Positions 1 to 8,797 are shown, numbered from the stretch's first letter. The stretch is 64,000 nucleotides of DNA from Streptomyces sp. NBC_00554 (GCF_041431135.1 NZ_CP107799.1:6510001-6574000), one strand, 5' to 3'. Numbers and translations: made by a program. The notes: generated from the sequence alone by a model not told the origin.

Positions 1-125
1 TCAGGCGAGACCGTGATGCGGTACGGGTCGTCGGTGGGGTCGCCCACCGAGTGGTACATCGCCACCCACGGGGGCGTCGTGTCGAGGCGTCTGGTGGCGG
101 ATGCGGTGTCAGCGGAAACGGACAT
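1..125 (-). CDS. Polysaccharide deacetylase family protein, N-terminal fragment
   Basis: The window holds only the first 41 codons; the rest lies to the left. From the ATG at 125 the translation contains PPWVAMYHSVGDPTDDPYRI. The YHSVG/DPY signature is typical of the N-terminus of NodB-type polysaccharide deacetylases, which remove acetyl groups from N-acetylated sugars. The start overlaps the end of the upstream flippase gene by 17 bp, so it is the last visible gene of the leftward exopolysaccharide operon. A role in trimming the exported polymer is inferred. The catalytic Asp and metal-binding His residues are outside the window, so activity cannot be judged. Confidence 0.75.
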   Translation of the reverse strand, partial: MSVSADTASATRRLDTTPPWVAMYHSVGDPTDDPYRITVSP

Positions 126-2079
126 GCGGGAGCCTTTGTGTGAGCGAACGGAGGGCGGGTGCGAAGCCCTGGACACCCAGGGCCCAGGCGAGCAGGGCGA
201 ACACGACGGTCACGGCTGTGCCGCCGGCGAGGAGGCCGAGCAAGGGGGAGTCCATGCGGCTCGCGCAGAGCCCGCCCGCCACTGCGGCGACCAGCGCGGC
301 GCGCACCGGCTTGCTGAGCTCGGCCAGCACCTCACGGGTGTGGATCGGCACGCTGCGCGGGCCCATGCCGTACAGCAGGAGCGCGGCGCTGATGGTGATG
401 CCGAGGGCGTTGGCGGCGGCGATCCCGAGCACGCCCCAGGAGCCGACGGTCAGTGCGCCGATCCAGGAGGTCGCGATGATCCCCGCGGTCATCGCGAACA
501 GCGGGTACCAGGTGGGCCGCCCGCCCGAGAAGTACGAGCGGACGAGCGCGCCGACCAGGGTGTGGCCGAGCAGTCCGAGGGCGTACACGCGCATGACGGA
601 CGCGGTGGCCGCCGTGTCGTGCGCGTTGAACGCGCCTCGCTGGAACAGCAGTTGGATCATCTGGGGCGCGCACGCGACGACCACCGCCGTGCCCAGGAGC
701 ACCGTGCAGGAGACCAGCGCGAGATCGCGCTCCACGCGGGTGCGGGCGCGCTCGGTGTCCCCCTCGGCGATCGCCTGCGCCACCACCGGGAAGGTGACGG
801 TGCAGAGCATCAGCGAGAGCACCATCGGCATCTGGGCCACTTTCTGGGCGTAGTTCAGATGCGAGATGGCGCCGGCGGGCAGCGAGGAGGCCAGGAAGCG
901 TTCGATGAGGACCTGGGACTGGCGGCACAGGGCGAAGAGCAGCACCGTGGTGACGAGGCTCAGGTCCATCGGACGCGCCTCCTCGACGCCGCCCGCGTCC
1001 TCCGCCACCTTCTTCCGCCTGAGCTGCCGCCACACCGAGGGCGCCTGAGCCGCCACCATCAGCCCGCTGCCCAGCGCGACACCGAGGGCGGCCGAGCGCA
1101 CGCCCCAGTGGCCGCCGAGCACGAACATCGCCGTGATGATCCCGGTGTTGTACGCCACGTAGATGACGGCGGGCGCGACGAACCGCCGGTGCGCCCGCAG
1201 CACCGCACTGCAGTACCCGGCGAACCCGAAGCCCAGGACGCAGGTCGCGGTCAACCGGGTGCAGTCCACGGCGAGTTGGGGATCAGGCAGGCCGGGTGCG
1301 AGGCCCTCGACCAGATAGGGCGCCCCGACGATCAGCAGGGCGCAGGCGGCCACGAAGGCCAGCGACAGCCGGGGCAGGGTACTGGCGACCAGCGCACGGA
1401 CCGGATCGCCCGGGGCCCCCTGCGCCCGGCGGGCAACGGCCATGCTGAACGCCGGGATGAGGATGAAAGCCAGCCCGTCCTCGATCAGCAGGGTCGAGGC
1501 GAACTCCGGCACCGTCCACGCCACCAGAAACGCGTCCGTCTCCGACCCGGCCCCGAAGAGATGCGCCAGCGCCTGGTCCCGGCCGAGGCCCAGCAGTGCC
1601 CCGGCGATGGAGAGGGCGACGGTGACCAGGGCCGCCTTGGCGAGGAAGCGGCTGGAGGGCGGGTCGTCGGGGTGCGGGGGCGCGGGGGGCGCGGTGCGCG
1701 CGGCGGGCAGCGGAACGGGGCCTGCGGGGGCGCCGCCGCGGACAGCTCCGGGAGCACGATCGCGGCGGCCACTGCCCGTACGTGCGATCGCGCCACCGCC
1801 CGTACCTGCCACCGTGCCGCCGGCCGGGCCGCCACTCGTACCGCCGCCCGCGTGTCCGTTCGTACCGCCTGCGGTGGCACCGGCCGGGTGGGCACTCGCG
1901 CCGCCGGCCGTGTGTCCGCTCGTACCCCCGGCCGTGGCTCCGACCATGCTCCCGCCCATACCGCTGACCGTGTATCCGGCCGTACCGTCGCCCGCTCCTC
2001 CGGCCACGTCGCCGACCTCGCCCCCGGCCACGCCACCCGCCCCACCCTCGGCCCCGGCCCGAGGCGGCGTCACCGTCAT
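109..2079 (-). CDS. MurJ/MviN-type lipid flippase with Gly/Thr-rich N-terminal extension
   Basis: A 656-residue integral membrane protein of the MurJ/MviN group (MOP superfamily), which flips undecaprenyl-linked intermediates across the membrane. The transport domain starts near residue 145 (RFLAKAALVTVALSIAGALL) and runs through about 14 hydrophobic segments, including the characteristic FLVAWTVPE and LLFQRGAFN stretches. The first ~140 residues are unusual low-complexity Gly/Ala/Thr/Pro sequence with repeated AGGT and GGTSG blocks, predicted cytosolic and not part of the family fold. The ATG overlaps the stop of the polymerase gene as ATGA. Its position among glycosyltransferase genes suggests it exports an exopolysaccharide repeat unit rather than being the housekeeping lipid II flippase. 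That is inference. Confidence 0.85.
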   Translation of the reverse strand: MTVTPPRAGAEGGAGGVAGGEVGDVAGGAGDGTAGYTVSGMGGSMVGATAGGTSGHTAGGASAHPAGATAGGTNGHAGGGTSGGPAGGTVAGTGGGAIARTGSGRRDRAPGAVRGGAPAGPVPLPAARTAPPAPPHPDDPPSSRFLAKAALVTVALSIAGALLGLGRDQALAHLFGAGSETDAFLVAWTVPEFASTLLIEDGLAFILIPAFSMAVARRAQGAPGDPVRALVASTLPRLSLAFVAACALLIVGAPYLVEGLAPGLPDPQLAVDCTRLTATCVLGFGFAGYCSAVLRAHRRFVAPAVIYVAYNTGIITAMFVLGGHWGVRSAALGVALGSGLMVAAQAPSVWRQLRRKKVAEDAGGVEEARPMDLSLVTTVLLFALCRQSQVLIERFLASSLPAGAISHLNYAQKVAQMPMVLSLMLCTVTFPVVAQAIAEGDTERARTRVERDLALVSCTVLLGTAVVVACAPQMIQLLFQRGAFNAHDTAATASVMRVYALGLLGHTLVGALVRSYFSGGRPTWYPLFAMTAGIIATSWIGALTVGSWGVLGIAAANALGITISAALLLYGMGPRSVPIHTREVLAELSKPVRAALVAAVAGGLCASRMDSPLLGLLAGGTAVTVVFALLAWALGVQGFAPALRSLTQRLPHVRFR

Positions 2080-3452
2080 CGCGCCGAGGCCTCCTCCAGT
2101 GATCCGGGTGCTGCCACCGGGTCCGGCGCCGGCTCAGGGGTCGAGGAAGCCGGATCCACCAGCGCCCACCACCCCACGAGCCCGAAGCAGACAGCAGTCA
2201 GGACCGTCGAGGGCCCGCCGATGTCCGCGTACATGAAGTCGATCAACTGCCAGCTGAGCAGCCCGCACGCGACGAGCGCGCAGTCGGCGCCCGACGGAGT
2301 CCGCCGCACCCGTACGAGCCCCCGCAGCGCGCACACCAGGAGCGCCAGCCAGCTGCCCGCGAGGGCGAGCAGGCCGATCAGACCCTGTTCGCTGAGGATG
2401 AGCAGGTACATGTTGTGCGGGGAGAGCAGTGGCTGCTTGCGGAAGGCGGCGCCTGCGCCTCCGGTGTCGCTGCCCGAGGAGAGGGCGAGGGAGGCGTGTC
2501 CGTCGCGGTGGTCGGGGAAGCCCTTCAACCCGACGCCGGTCAGGGGGTGTTCGCGCCACATGTCGACGGCCGCCGCCCACATCGTGTAGCGGTCGGTCAC
2601 CGACTGGTCCGGCGCGTCGGCGACCTGCGTGATGCTGCTGATCCGCTCCTGGAGCATCGCGGTGCCGACGCCGAAACCGCCCACGAGGATCACCACCGCC
2701 GCGGCCACCGCCGCACCCACCTTCACCGCCCGCCGCAGCCCCGCCAGCACCAGCTGCGCGCCGCACGCCGCCGCCGTGGCGATCCACGCGCCCCGGCTGA
2801 ACGACAGCGCGAGCGGCAGCAGCAGGACCAGCGAGCACACCACGGCGGCCGTCCGCTGCCGGGCTGTATTTGCCCCGAGCGCCAGCCCCACCGCGCACAC
2901 AAGGCCGAACGCCACCACGGTCGCCATCCCCATGATGTCCGTCGGCCCGAACGTCCCCACCGCGCGGATGTCCTCGCCCTGGTAGGTGGCACCGGTCCCG
3001 GTGACGTACTGCTGCACCCCGATCGCCCCCTGCCAGAGCGCGAGCCCGACGAACGACCAGGCCAGCACCCGGAAGTCGCGCCGGTCCCGCACAAGGAGCA
3101 GCACCGCCGCCGGGACCAGCACGAAGATCTGGAGATAGCGGGCGAGGCCGGTGATCCCGGCCCCCGCGTTCGCCGCCCCGGCCGCCGCGACCGCGATGCC
3201 GACCACGGGAAGTCCGATGACCAGGGCGGCGGTACGGGACAGGGGACGCCGCCTGCCTCGTACGAGACGCACCGCGCAGCACAGCACGACGAGCCCGGAG
3301 ACGGCGTCGGCCACGGTCGCGCCACCCTCGCCGCCGGGCGCGACCGGCAGCCCGAGGAGGGCGATCACGGCGACCACGGGCAGGACGGGCAGCGCGCGCC
3401 CGAGGGCGGACGTCAGGGTGCCCAGGGGCGAGAGGGGCAGGGCTTGACTCAC
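2076..3452 (-). CDS. O-antigen ligase/polymerase family membrane protein (Wzy-like)
   Basis: 458 residues with about ten hydrophobic segments and a larger extracytoplasmic loop near residues 255-335. That loop includes DRYTMWAAAVDMWREHPLTG, the W..A..M...HPL.G signature of the O-antigen ligase (Wzy_C/WaaL) family, followed by SPHNMYLLILSEQGLIGLL. Members polymerise or ligate undecaprenyl-linked saccharides at the outer membrane face. The GTG start at 3452 has a GGGGAG ribosome-binding site 9 nt upstream and lies 4 nt after the stop of the sugar transferase. With the flippase and priming transferase it completes a Wzx/Wzy-style pathway. The substrate is not predictable from sequence. Confidence 0.85.
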   Translation of the reverse strand: MSQALPLSPLGTLTSALGRALPVLPVVAVIALLGLPVAPGGEGGATVADAVSGLVVLCCAVRLVRGRRRPLSRTAALVIGLPVVGIAVAAAGAANAGAGITGLARYLQIFVLVPAAVLLLVRDRRDFRVLAWSFVGLALWQGAIGVQQYVTGTGATYQGEDIRAVGTFGPTDIMGMATVVAFGLVCAVGLALGANTARQRTAAVVCSLVLLLPLALSFSRGAWIATAAACGAQLVLAGLRRAVKVGAAVAAAVVILVGGFGVGTAMLQERISSITQVADAPDQSVTDRYTMWAAAVDMWREHPLTGVGLKGFPDHRDGHASLALSSGSDTGGAGAAFRKQPLLSPHNMYLLILSEQGLIGLLALAGSWLALLVCALRGLVRVRRTPSGADCALVACGLLSWQLIDFMYADIGGPSTVLTAVCFGLVGWWALVDPASSTPEPAPDPVAAPGSLEEASAR

Positions 3453-3456
3453 CGGG

Positions 3457-4893
3457 TCAGCTCCCCGTCGGACGTACGAGCGCGGCGGCCGTGCGCAGCA
3501 GGATGCAGATGTCCTGCCACAGCGACCAGTTGTCGATGTAGGCGTTGTCGAAGCGGCAGCGGTCCTCGATCGAGGTGTCGCCGCGCAGCCCGTGGATCTG
3601 GGCCAGGCCCGTGATGCCGGTCTGCATGCGGTGGCGGGCCGCGTAGCCGGGGTAGGTCTGGCTGAACTTGCCCACGAAGTACGGGCGTTCGGGGCGCGGC
3701 CCGACCAGGCTCATGTCGCCCCAGAACACGTTCCACAGCTGGAGCAGCTCGTCCAGCGAGCTGCGCCGCAGGAAGTGGCAGAACCGGCTCATCTCCCGCT
3801 CGTTCGCCACACTCCAGCGGGTCGCGGCCTCGTGCGCGTCGACCGGTCGGTGCGTGCGGAACTTCAGCAGCGTGAAGGGGCGCCCGTCCTTGCCGATGCG
3901 CTCCTGCCGGAACACCACGCCGGGGCCGTCGCTCAGCCGCAGCATGACAGCGCACACCAGCAGCAACGGGCTGACCAGCAGCAACAGTGTTCCGGAGACG
4001 GCGACATCGAGGAGCCGCTTGCCGATGCTGCCATGCCGCCTCGGCGCGGACAGCTGCCGGCAGGAGAAGCCCGCGAGCTGCCCGTGCTGCCCGCTGTCGT
4101 ACGACGGAGAGTCCGCGTCGACCTCCCAGACCGCGCAGCCCGCCTCGGCCAACGCCCGCAGCAGCGGCCCGCGTTCGCCGCCGGACTTCACGACGAGCAC
4201 CGCCCGCACACTGTTCTGGATGAGGGCCCGCTGCACCTCCTCGCCCGTGGTGAGGACCGGCAGCCCGTCACCCCCGGTCGCCTGGTCGGCGACGATGCCC
4301 ACCGGCCGCACTCCGCACGCAGGATGACGCAGGAAGGCCGCGGCCACCCGCTGCGCCGTCGCGGCGGGGCCGATCACCAGCGCGGCACTCGGGCGCAGCA
4401 CGAGGGCCCGGCGCCGCCGCCAGTGCAGCGTGCCCCGGCCCGCGCAGCTCGCCGCCGACTGGAGGACGCAGCCGATGGCCAGGGTCCGGGCGGACAGCGC
4501 GGCGGCGGGGAAGAGCGCCGCGAGCAGGGCCGCCGGCACGCACCAGGCGACCGCGATCCGCGCGCAGACCGCGGGCAGTTCGTCCAGTACGGCGGGCATG
4601 GGCTCGGCGCGGTACAGCGACGCGTGCGCGTTCAGCCAGACCACTCCGAGCACCAGCGCGACGACGAGGAGCGGCTGCCGCTGCGTCTGTGTGAGCGCAA
4701 GGCCGGCCAGCAGCGCCGCACCGCCGTCCACGGCGAGCAGCGGCAGGCGGGAGGCCCGCCGCACGGAGGGCCGCTGTCCGGCCGGCAATCTGAAGCCGTC
4801 GGCGGCCCCGCGCGGGGGGATGACCGAGACGGGTGAGGATCCGTACTCCCGGGGCTGTCCGCCGGGGGAGGGAACGGTGCTTTCCGCAGTCAC
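3457..4893 (-). CDS. Polyprenyl glycosylphosphotransferase (exopolysaccharide priming sugar transferase)
   Basis: 478 residues. Several N-terminal membrane helices lie between about residues 50 and 155, followed by a nucleotide-fold-like middle domain (165-260). The C-terminal bacterial sugar transferase domain (about 290-470) starts with membrane re-entry KRLLDVAVSGTLLLLVSPLL, then VVFRQERIGKDGRPF, LLKFRT, RRSSLDELLQL (377-386) and SLVGPRPE (395-402), all hallmarks of WcaJ/WbaP-type enzymes. These transfer a sugar phosphate from a nucleotide sugar to undecaprenyl phosphate and so start repeat-unit synthesis. I chose GTG 4893 because it forms a GTGA overlap with the upstream glycosyltransferase stop; the open frame continues further upstream but would overlap that gene. 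Confidence 0.9.
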   Translation of the reverse strand: MTAESTVPSPGGQPREYGSSPVSVIPPRGAADGFRLPAGQRPSVRRASRLPLLAVDGGAALLAGLALTQTQRQPLLVVALVLGVVWLNAHASLYRAEPMPAVLDELPAVCARIAVAWCVPAALLAALFPAAALSARTLAIGCVLQSAASCAGRGTLHWRRRRALVLRPSAALVIGPAATAQRVAAAFLRHPACGVRPVGIVADQATGGDGLPVLTTGEEVQRALIQNSVRAVLVVKSGGERGPLLRALAEAGCAVWEVDADSPSYDSGQHGQLAGFSCRQLSAPRRHGSIGKRLLDVAVSGTLLLLVSPLLLVCAVMLRLSDGPGVVFRQERIGKDGRPFTLLKFRTHRPVDAHEAATRWSVANEREMSRFCHFLRRSSLDELLQLWNVFWGDMSLVGPRPERPYFVGKFSQTYPGYAARHRMQTGITGLAQIHGLRGDTSIEDRCRFDNAYIDNWSLWQDICILLRTAAALVRPTGS

Positions 4894-6086
4894 GAGTGGA
4901 TGGACTCCCTGCACTCGGTGTGTTCCCCGCTCACGGCCTGTCCGCCGAGCCCCGGAGTGAGCAGCTCGCGGTAGACGTCCGCGACCGCGTCGGCCGTGCG
5001 GCGCACGTCGTGCGTGGTCAGTACGTGGCGGCGGCCCTGGTGGCCGAGGGACTCGCGCAGCAGCGGATCGGACAGCAGTTCGGAGATCGCGTGGGCGAGT
5101 GGGCCGGGCGCCTGAGACGGCACCAGGCAACGTGATCGGAGCGCCGGCGGCAGGCTCTCGCGGGCGCCGTCCACATCCGTCAGCACGACCGGACGTCCAC
5201 AGGCCATCGCTTCCAGCGGAGCCAGCGCCATGCCCTCCCAACGGGACGGCAGCACCACCAGATCGGCGGCCTGGTACCAGGGCACGGCATCGTCGGCGGC
5301 ACCGGCGAACAGCACCCCGGCGGGCGCCCCGGCACGCAGCCGCCCGGTGTCCGGCCCGTCCCCGACCAGCACGAGCCGGGCCGTCGGCACCCGCCGGACC
5401 ACCTCGCGCCACGCCTCGAGCAGGACGTCCTGCCCCTTCTGCCGGCACAGCCGCCCCACGCAGACCACCAGGGGGCTCACCGGCCCGACTCCCGCCTCGG
5501 CGAGCAGCGGGATCCCGGCCCGCACGGTGTCCACGGCCGCGGGGTGGAAGCGCGCCGGATCGACGCCGTTGGGGATCACTCGCCAGGGGGCGCGCACTCC
5601 GGCGCGTACGCCGGTGGTGCGCTCCGCTTCACTGACGCACACCACCCGGGAAGCCCAACGCGCCCCCCACCGCTCCCACTTCAGCGCGAGCCCGGCGGTG
5701 ACCCCGCCGACGGCCTCGAACGACCAGGCGTGCGGCTGGAAAACGATCGGTACCCGCCCCCGTACGGCGAGCCGGGCGGCGAGCCCTGCCTTGGCGCTGT
5801 GCGCGTGCACCACATCGGGCCGCACATCCGCGATCACCCGCCCGAGCCGCCGTACCTCCTGAGGCAGCGAAGGCCCCGGCGCACGCGTCGCCTGCCAGTC
5901 GCGTACGTCACCGCCGAGCGCCCGGAGCGTCCGTGCGAGGCCGCTGCCGTCCGGGCAGGCGACGGTGACGTGCGTTCCGGTGGAGAGCTGGGCCCTCACC
6001 AGGTCCGTCACGACCCGGGCGACTCCGCCGTCGACCGGCTGGGTGATGTGAAGGACCTGGGGCGGAGGGTCGGTTGACAGTTGCAT
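4890..6086 (-). CDS. Glycosyltransferase family 4 protein
   Basis: 398 residues from ATG 6086, which has GAGGAA about 6-9 nt upstream; a TTG at 6104 would add six residues. GT-B fold of the GT4 type: N-terminal domain with HITQPVDGGVARVVTDLV (phosphate-binding glycine loop), DVVHAHSAKAGLAARLA, and C-terminal domain with VCVGRLCRQKGQDVLLEAW, then DLVVLPSRWEGMALAPLEAMA, which contains the E-x7-E nucleotide-sugar-binding motif. It probably adds a sugar to the lipid-linked repeat unit. It is the first gene of the leftward exopolysaccharide operon visible here and overlaps the priming transferase by 4 bp. Confidence 0.9.
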   Translation of the reverse strand: MQLSTDPPPQVLHITQPVDGGVARVVTDLVRAQLSTGTHVTVACPDGSGLARTLRALGGDVRDWQATRAPGPSLPQEVRRLGRVIADVRPDVVHAHSAKAGLAARLAVRGRVPIVFQPHAWSFEAVGGVTAGLALKWERWGARWASRVVCVSEAERTTGVRAGVRAPWRVIPNGVDPARFHPAAVDTVRAGIPLLAEAGVGPVSPLVVCVGRLCRQKGQDVLLEAWREVVRRVPTARLVLVGDGPDTGRLRAGAPAGVLFAGAADDAVPWYQAADLVVLPSRWEGMALAPLEAMACGRPVVLTDVDGARESLPPALRSRCLVPSQAPGPLAHAISELLSDPLLRESLGHQGRRHVLTTHDVRRTADAVADVYRELLTPGLGGQAVSGEHTECRESIHS

Positions 6087-6126
6087 GCGCGGTTCCTCGC
6101 TCAAGGGTGGCGCGCGGGCGCGCGCG

Positions 6127-7227
6127 TCACTGCTTCGCGTCGACGGCGGTGAACAGTGCCCCGACCCACGCCGCGTCCCGCTGCGAAACGAGCCGGAAGG
6201 TCAACTGGTCACCCCCGCGCCGGATCCCCTTACCAAGTTCGAGGACGTCCGAGTCGTAGCCGAGCGTGTTCGGGTACGCGGGCACTCGCTTCACCGCGGC
6301 CGACGCCGGCTCGCTGATCGTCGAATTCAGCACGTCGTCACGGGGGTTCGCCCCGTCGCCCAGCGCTGTCGGCCCGCCTCGCCCGGTCGACACGGTCAGC
6401 GAGTCGCCCCGGCTCCCGCGGTCGCCGTTGTACGCGACCAGGCCCGCACGCCCGCCGGCCCCCGCGGGGAACCGCAGGCCGCGCAACCGGATCACCTGGT
6501 CCTCGCGCGGGCCGAGCGAGTCGAAGCCGTCCCACATCGCCAGATGCCGCAGCGGCTCCGACTCCTTCTCGTACGCCACCATCAGCGTCCAGCCGCCCCA
6601 GGCACCGGCGGCGGAGCGGCCCATGGCGACATTGACCTGCGCCACGGTGTACAGCCCCGAACCGCTCGCCCGCACCAGCTTCGTGACATCCGCCGAGGCC
6701 TGGAAGGCATCGGCTCCGCGCGCCACCCGGTGCCCGACCACGGTGTCCGCGAGCACGGCCTTGTACTCGCCGTCGGGCTCCGCGAACAGCACCCGCCCGT
6801 TGTCCTTCGGCGGCTTCTGCTCACCGACCCGGAGGTTGCCGCCCCAGTACAGCCGCGCGTACGTGACGCGCGCGCCCTGCGGCAGACGGACCTCGCCGAG
6901 GCTGGAGTTGTACGTGTTCGGGTCCTTGTCGACATCGACGTAGAACATGTCGAAGTCGCTGTTCACGGCCGCCTGTCCGCCCGCGCGTGCCGCGGAGCAG
7001 GACGCCGCCGCCGCCCGGGTGACCGTCGTACGGCAGCTGATGGAGGAGTTGGCCGCCCGGACGATTCCGCCGTGCTGCAGCGCGCGGTACCGCTGGGTGA
7101 AGTTGACGCTCTCCGCCTCGACGGCGGACGGCGCGGCCGTCGCGGGGCAGCCAGGCGCCAGCACAGTGGCGAGGGCAGAGCAGCCGACCAACGCACGGCG
7201 CAGCAGAAGACCCGGGGAAATACGCAT
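6127..7227 (-). CDS. Secreted protein of unknown function (surface-protein N-terminal-like domain)
   Basis: 366 residues from ATG 7227, just downstream of an AAAGGG site; the open frame extends further upstream, but this start puts the signal peptide first (MRISPGLLLRRALVGCSALA..., AxA cleavage near PATAA). The mature part carries FYVDVDKDPNTYNSS, VTYARLYWGGNL, YTVAQVNVAMG and WTLMVAYE. From memory this is the arrangement seen in the N-terminal region of many large Streptomyces surface proteins with DUF11 repeats, here without the repeats or an LPxTG anchor. No catalytic motif is visible. It is divergent from the first chaplin gene, which suggests a cell-envelope or aerial-surface role. Confidence 0.65.
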   Translation of the reverse strand: MRISPGLLLRRALVGCSALATVLAPGCPATAAPSAVEAESVNFTQRYRALQHGGIVRAANSSISCRTTVTRAAAASCSAARAGGQAAVNSDFDMFYVDVDKDPNTYNSSLGEVRLPQGARVTYARLYWGGNLRVGEQKPPKDNGRVLFAEPDGEYKAVLADTVVGHRVARGADAFQASADVTKLVRASGSGLYTVAQVNVAMGRSAAGAWGGWTLMVAYEKESEPLRHLAMWDGFDSLGPREDQVIRLRGLRFPAGAGGRAGLVAYNGDRGSRGDSLTVSTGRGGPTALGDGANPRDDVLNSTISEPASAAVKRVPAYPNTLGYDSDVLELGKGIRRGGDQLTFRLVSQRDAAWVGALFTAVDAKQ

Positions 7228-7392
7228 GACCGGCGGTGCCCTTTCGGGAGGAAAAGGTTCGGGACCAGGCCTGCTTCCAAGCGGCCTCGGGAGGAGCGCC
7301 ACACTAGCCTCTATCCGTATTTATCGGTGAAAGCTGACAAGTGTGTCGGAATGGTGAAAGCCCGGCGGTTTACGAGATCACCCTTTCGGAGG

Positions 7393-7420
7393 CACAACCC
7401 GCGCGGGCGCCGCGCGTTGA
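7393..7420 (+). promoter_or_regulatory. BldN-like promoter for the first chaplin gene
   Basis: CACAAC (7393-7398), a 16-bp spacer, then CGTTGA (7415-7420). The developmental ECF sigma factor BldN recognises approximately CGTAAC-N16-CGTTGA and is known to drive chaplin and rodlin genes. Here the -10 is exact and the -35 matches four of six positions. The predicted transcription start lies about 50 nt before the chaplin ATG. Confidence 0.5.
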
Positions 7421-7477
7421 TTCCAGAGCCGGGCATCCCCGCCCGGATGTTGTGTCGACTCCAAGGAGCACTTCTCC

Positions 7478-7717
7478 ATGTCGCGTATCGCGAAGGGCCT
7501 GGCCCTGACCTCCGTTGCCGCCGCCGCCGTGGCGGGCACCGCCGGCATCGCCGCCGCCGACAGCGACGCACACGGCGCCGCGGCCCACTCCCCGGGCGTC
7601 CTGTCGGGCAACGTCCTGCAGGCTCCGATCCACATCCCGGTGAACGTCTGCGGTAACACGGTCAACGTCATCGGTCTGCTGAACCCCGCGTTCGGCAACA
7701 CCTGCGTCAACGACTGA
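7478..7717 (+). CDS. Short chaplin (hydrophobic aerial-hyphae surface protein)
   Basis: 79 residues. Signal peptide of about 27 residues (MSRIAKGLALTSVAAAAVAG..., cleavage after AAA) followed by one chaplin domain: SPGVLSGNVLQAPIHIPVN, VCGNTVNVIGLLNPAFGN and TCVND, with the two conserved cysteines. Short chaplins are secreted, self-assemble into amyloid-like fibrils at the air-water interface and coat aerial hyphae and spores. RBS AAGGAG sits 8 nt before the ATG. A BldN-like promoter lies upstream and a hairpin terminator at 7738-7769 follows. I do not assign a letter because the short chaplins are nearly identical in the core. Confidence 0.95.
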   Translation: MSRIAKGLALTSVAAAAVAGTAGIAAADSDAHGAAAHSPGVLSGNVLQAPIHIPVNVCGNTVNVIGLLNPAFGNTCVND

Positions 7718-7737
7718 CGTCAGCGCGGCCCCTTCTG

Positions 7738-7769
7738 CCGGCCGTCCTCCCCAACGGGAGGGCGGCCGG
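7738..7769 (+). terminator. Hairpin terminator after the first chaplin
   Basis: Arms CCGGCCGTCCTCCC (7738-7751) and GGGAGGGCGGCCGG (7756-7769) pair over 14 bp with one G-T wobble and a 4-nt loop. No U tract follows, as is usual in Streptomyces. Confidence 0.7.
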
Positions 7770-7954
7770 TTCGCGTTGCCCCGAATGGGGGGAAGCGGGT
7801 TCCTGCTCCCGGTATGGCTCCTCACCAGGGAGGACGCCGGTGGCAAGGACTCCGGGCCGCTACGCGGAGCGCTCGATCGGTTGCAGACGGCGATGACCAC
7901 TTCCACGGTGAGAACAAGGTCAAAGTCCGAACGAACCATCGAAGGGAACCATCC

Positions 7955-8758
7955 ATGCGTGCTCTGCCCGCACGGCGCATAGCGTCCTCCGCACTCTGCG
8001 CCACGCTTCTGCTCGGGATCGCCGCACCGGCCGCCATCGCGGCGGACAGCGACTCGGCGCGTGGCCACTCCGCTGCGGCGGCACCCGTCCCCGGCGCGGA
8101 CGCGCTTCTGGCGCAGGTCCAGTCCCTGGCCGACATCGGCACCGTGCTGACCCCGGTCACCGATCTCCTCAACGCCGCGCTCAAGGCCGACGACGGCCAG
8201 CTCTCCGCCGACCAGGCGGCCACGCTCGGCCAGGCCGTGAAGGACGCGATCGCCAAGCTCACCGCGGTGGCCCCGGTGACGCCGCCGGTGTCGGTCCCTG
8301 AGGTGCCGGCTGTGCCCGCGACGCCGACGGTGCCGGCTGTTCCCGCGGTCCCGGCTGTTCCTGCGGTCCCGGCTGTTCCCGCGCTGCCCAAGAGCGACGA
8401 GGCCGCCGAGGACGACAAGGCTCCCGCTACGAGCGGTTCGCGTGCCGCGGCTCCGGCGGACCTGAAGGCCGACGCGCTCGCCGCGCTGCAGAAGGCGGTC
8501 GACACGCTGCTCGCGGCGGTCACCTCCGGCGATCCTGCAGGAGTGGTCCCCGCCGCGACGGCTGTGGTGACGGGTCTCGTCAACCTCGTCGTCGCCGTGG
8601 TGCTCGGCGGCGGCCTGCCCGTGCCGGACCTGCCAGGTCTGCCGAGCCTGTCCTCACTGCCGGCGGTCCCCGCGGTTCCGGCAGTTCCGGCGGTTCCCGC
8701 AGTTCCCGCGGTCCCGGCGGTTCCGGCCCTCCCGACGGGCGGTCTTCTGCCCTCCTGA
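7955..8758 (+). CDS. Secreted protein with two Val-Pro-Ala repeat tracts
   Basis: 267 residues from ATG 7955 (RBS GAAGGGAA 5 nt upstream). A signal peptide (LCATLLLGIAAPAAIA, cleavage before ADSDS) precedes two repeats of the same plan: a helical segment (LADIGTVLTPVTDLLNAAL; then ALAALQKAVDTLLAAVTSGD) followed by a PAVPAVP tract. The first tract lies near residues 110-145 and the longer second one near 235-260. There is no sortase motif or catalytic residue. The Val-Pro-Ala tracts are probably extended, wall-spanning spacers (inference). The codons in the tracts are near-identical, so the copy number could change by slippage. It lies between two chaplins, suggesting a surface role. Confidence 0.7.
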   Translation: MRALPARRIASSALCATLLLGIAAPAAIAADSDSARGHSAAAAPVPGADALLAQVQSLADIGTVLTPVTDLLNAALKADDGQLSADQAATLGQAVKDAIAKLTAVAPVTPPVSVPEVPAVPATPTVPAVPAVPAVPAVPAVPALPKSDEAAEDDKAPATSGSRAAAPADLKADALAALQKAVDTLLAAVTSGDPAGVVPAATAVVTGLVNLVVAVVLGGGLPVPDLPGLPSLSSLPAVPAVPAVPAVPAVPAVPAVPALPTGGLLPS

Positions 8759-8797
8759 TCCCGGGGAGCGGTGCCTGAGGCGAAGCAGTCGCCACCC

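Noticed and set aside
13..2589. 858-codon open frame on the plus strand at the left edge
   Set aside because: It is antisense to the flippase and polymerase genes. Its translation is low-complexity Arg/Gly/His-rich sequence, a usual by-product of high-GC coding DNA.
8281..8740. Val-Pro-Ala repeats as a CRISPR-like or DNA repeat element
   Set aside because: The period is amino-acid based and in frame within a secreted protein; there are no spacers.
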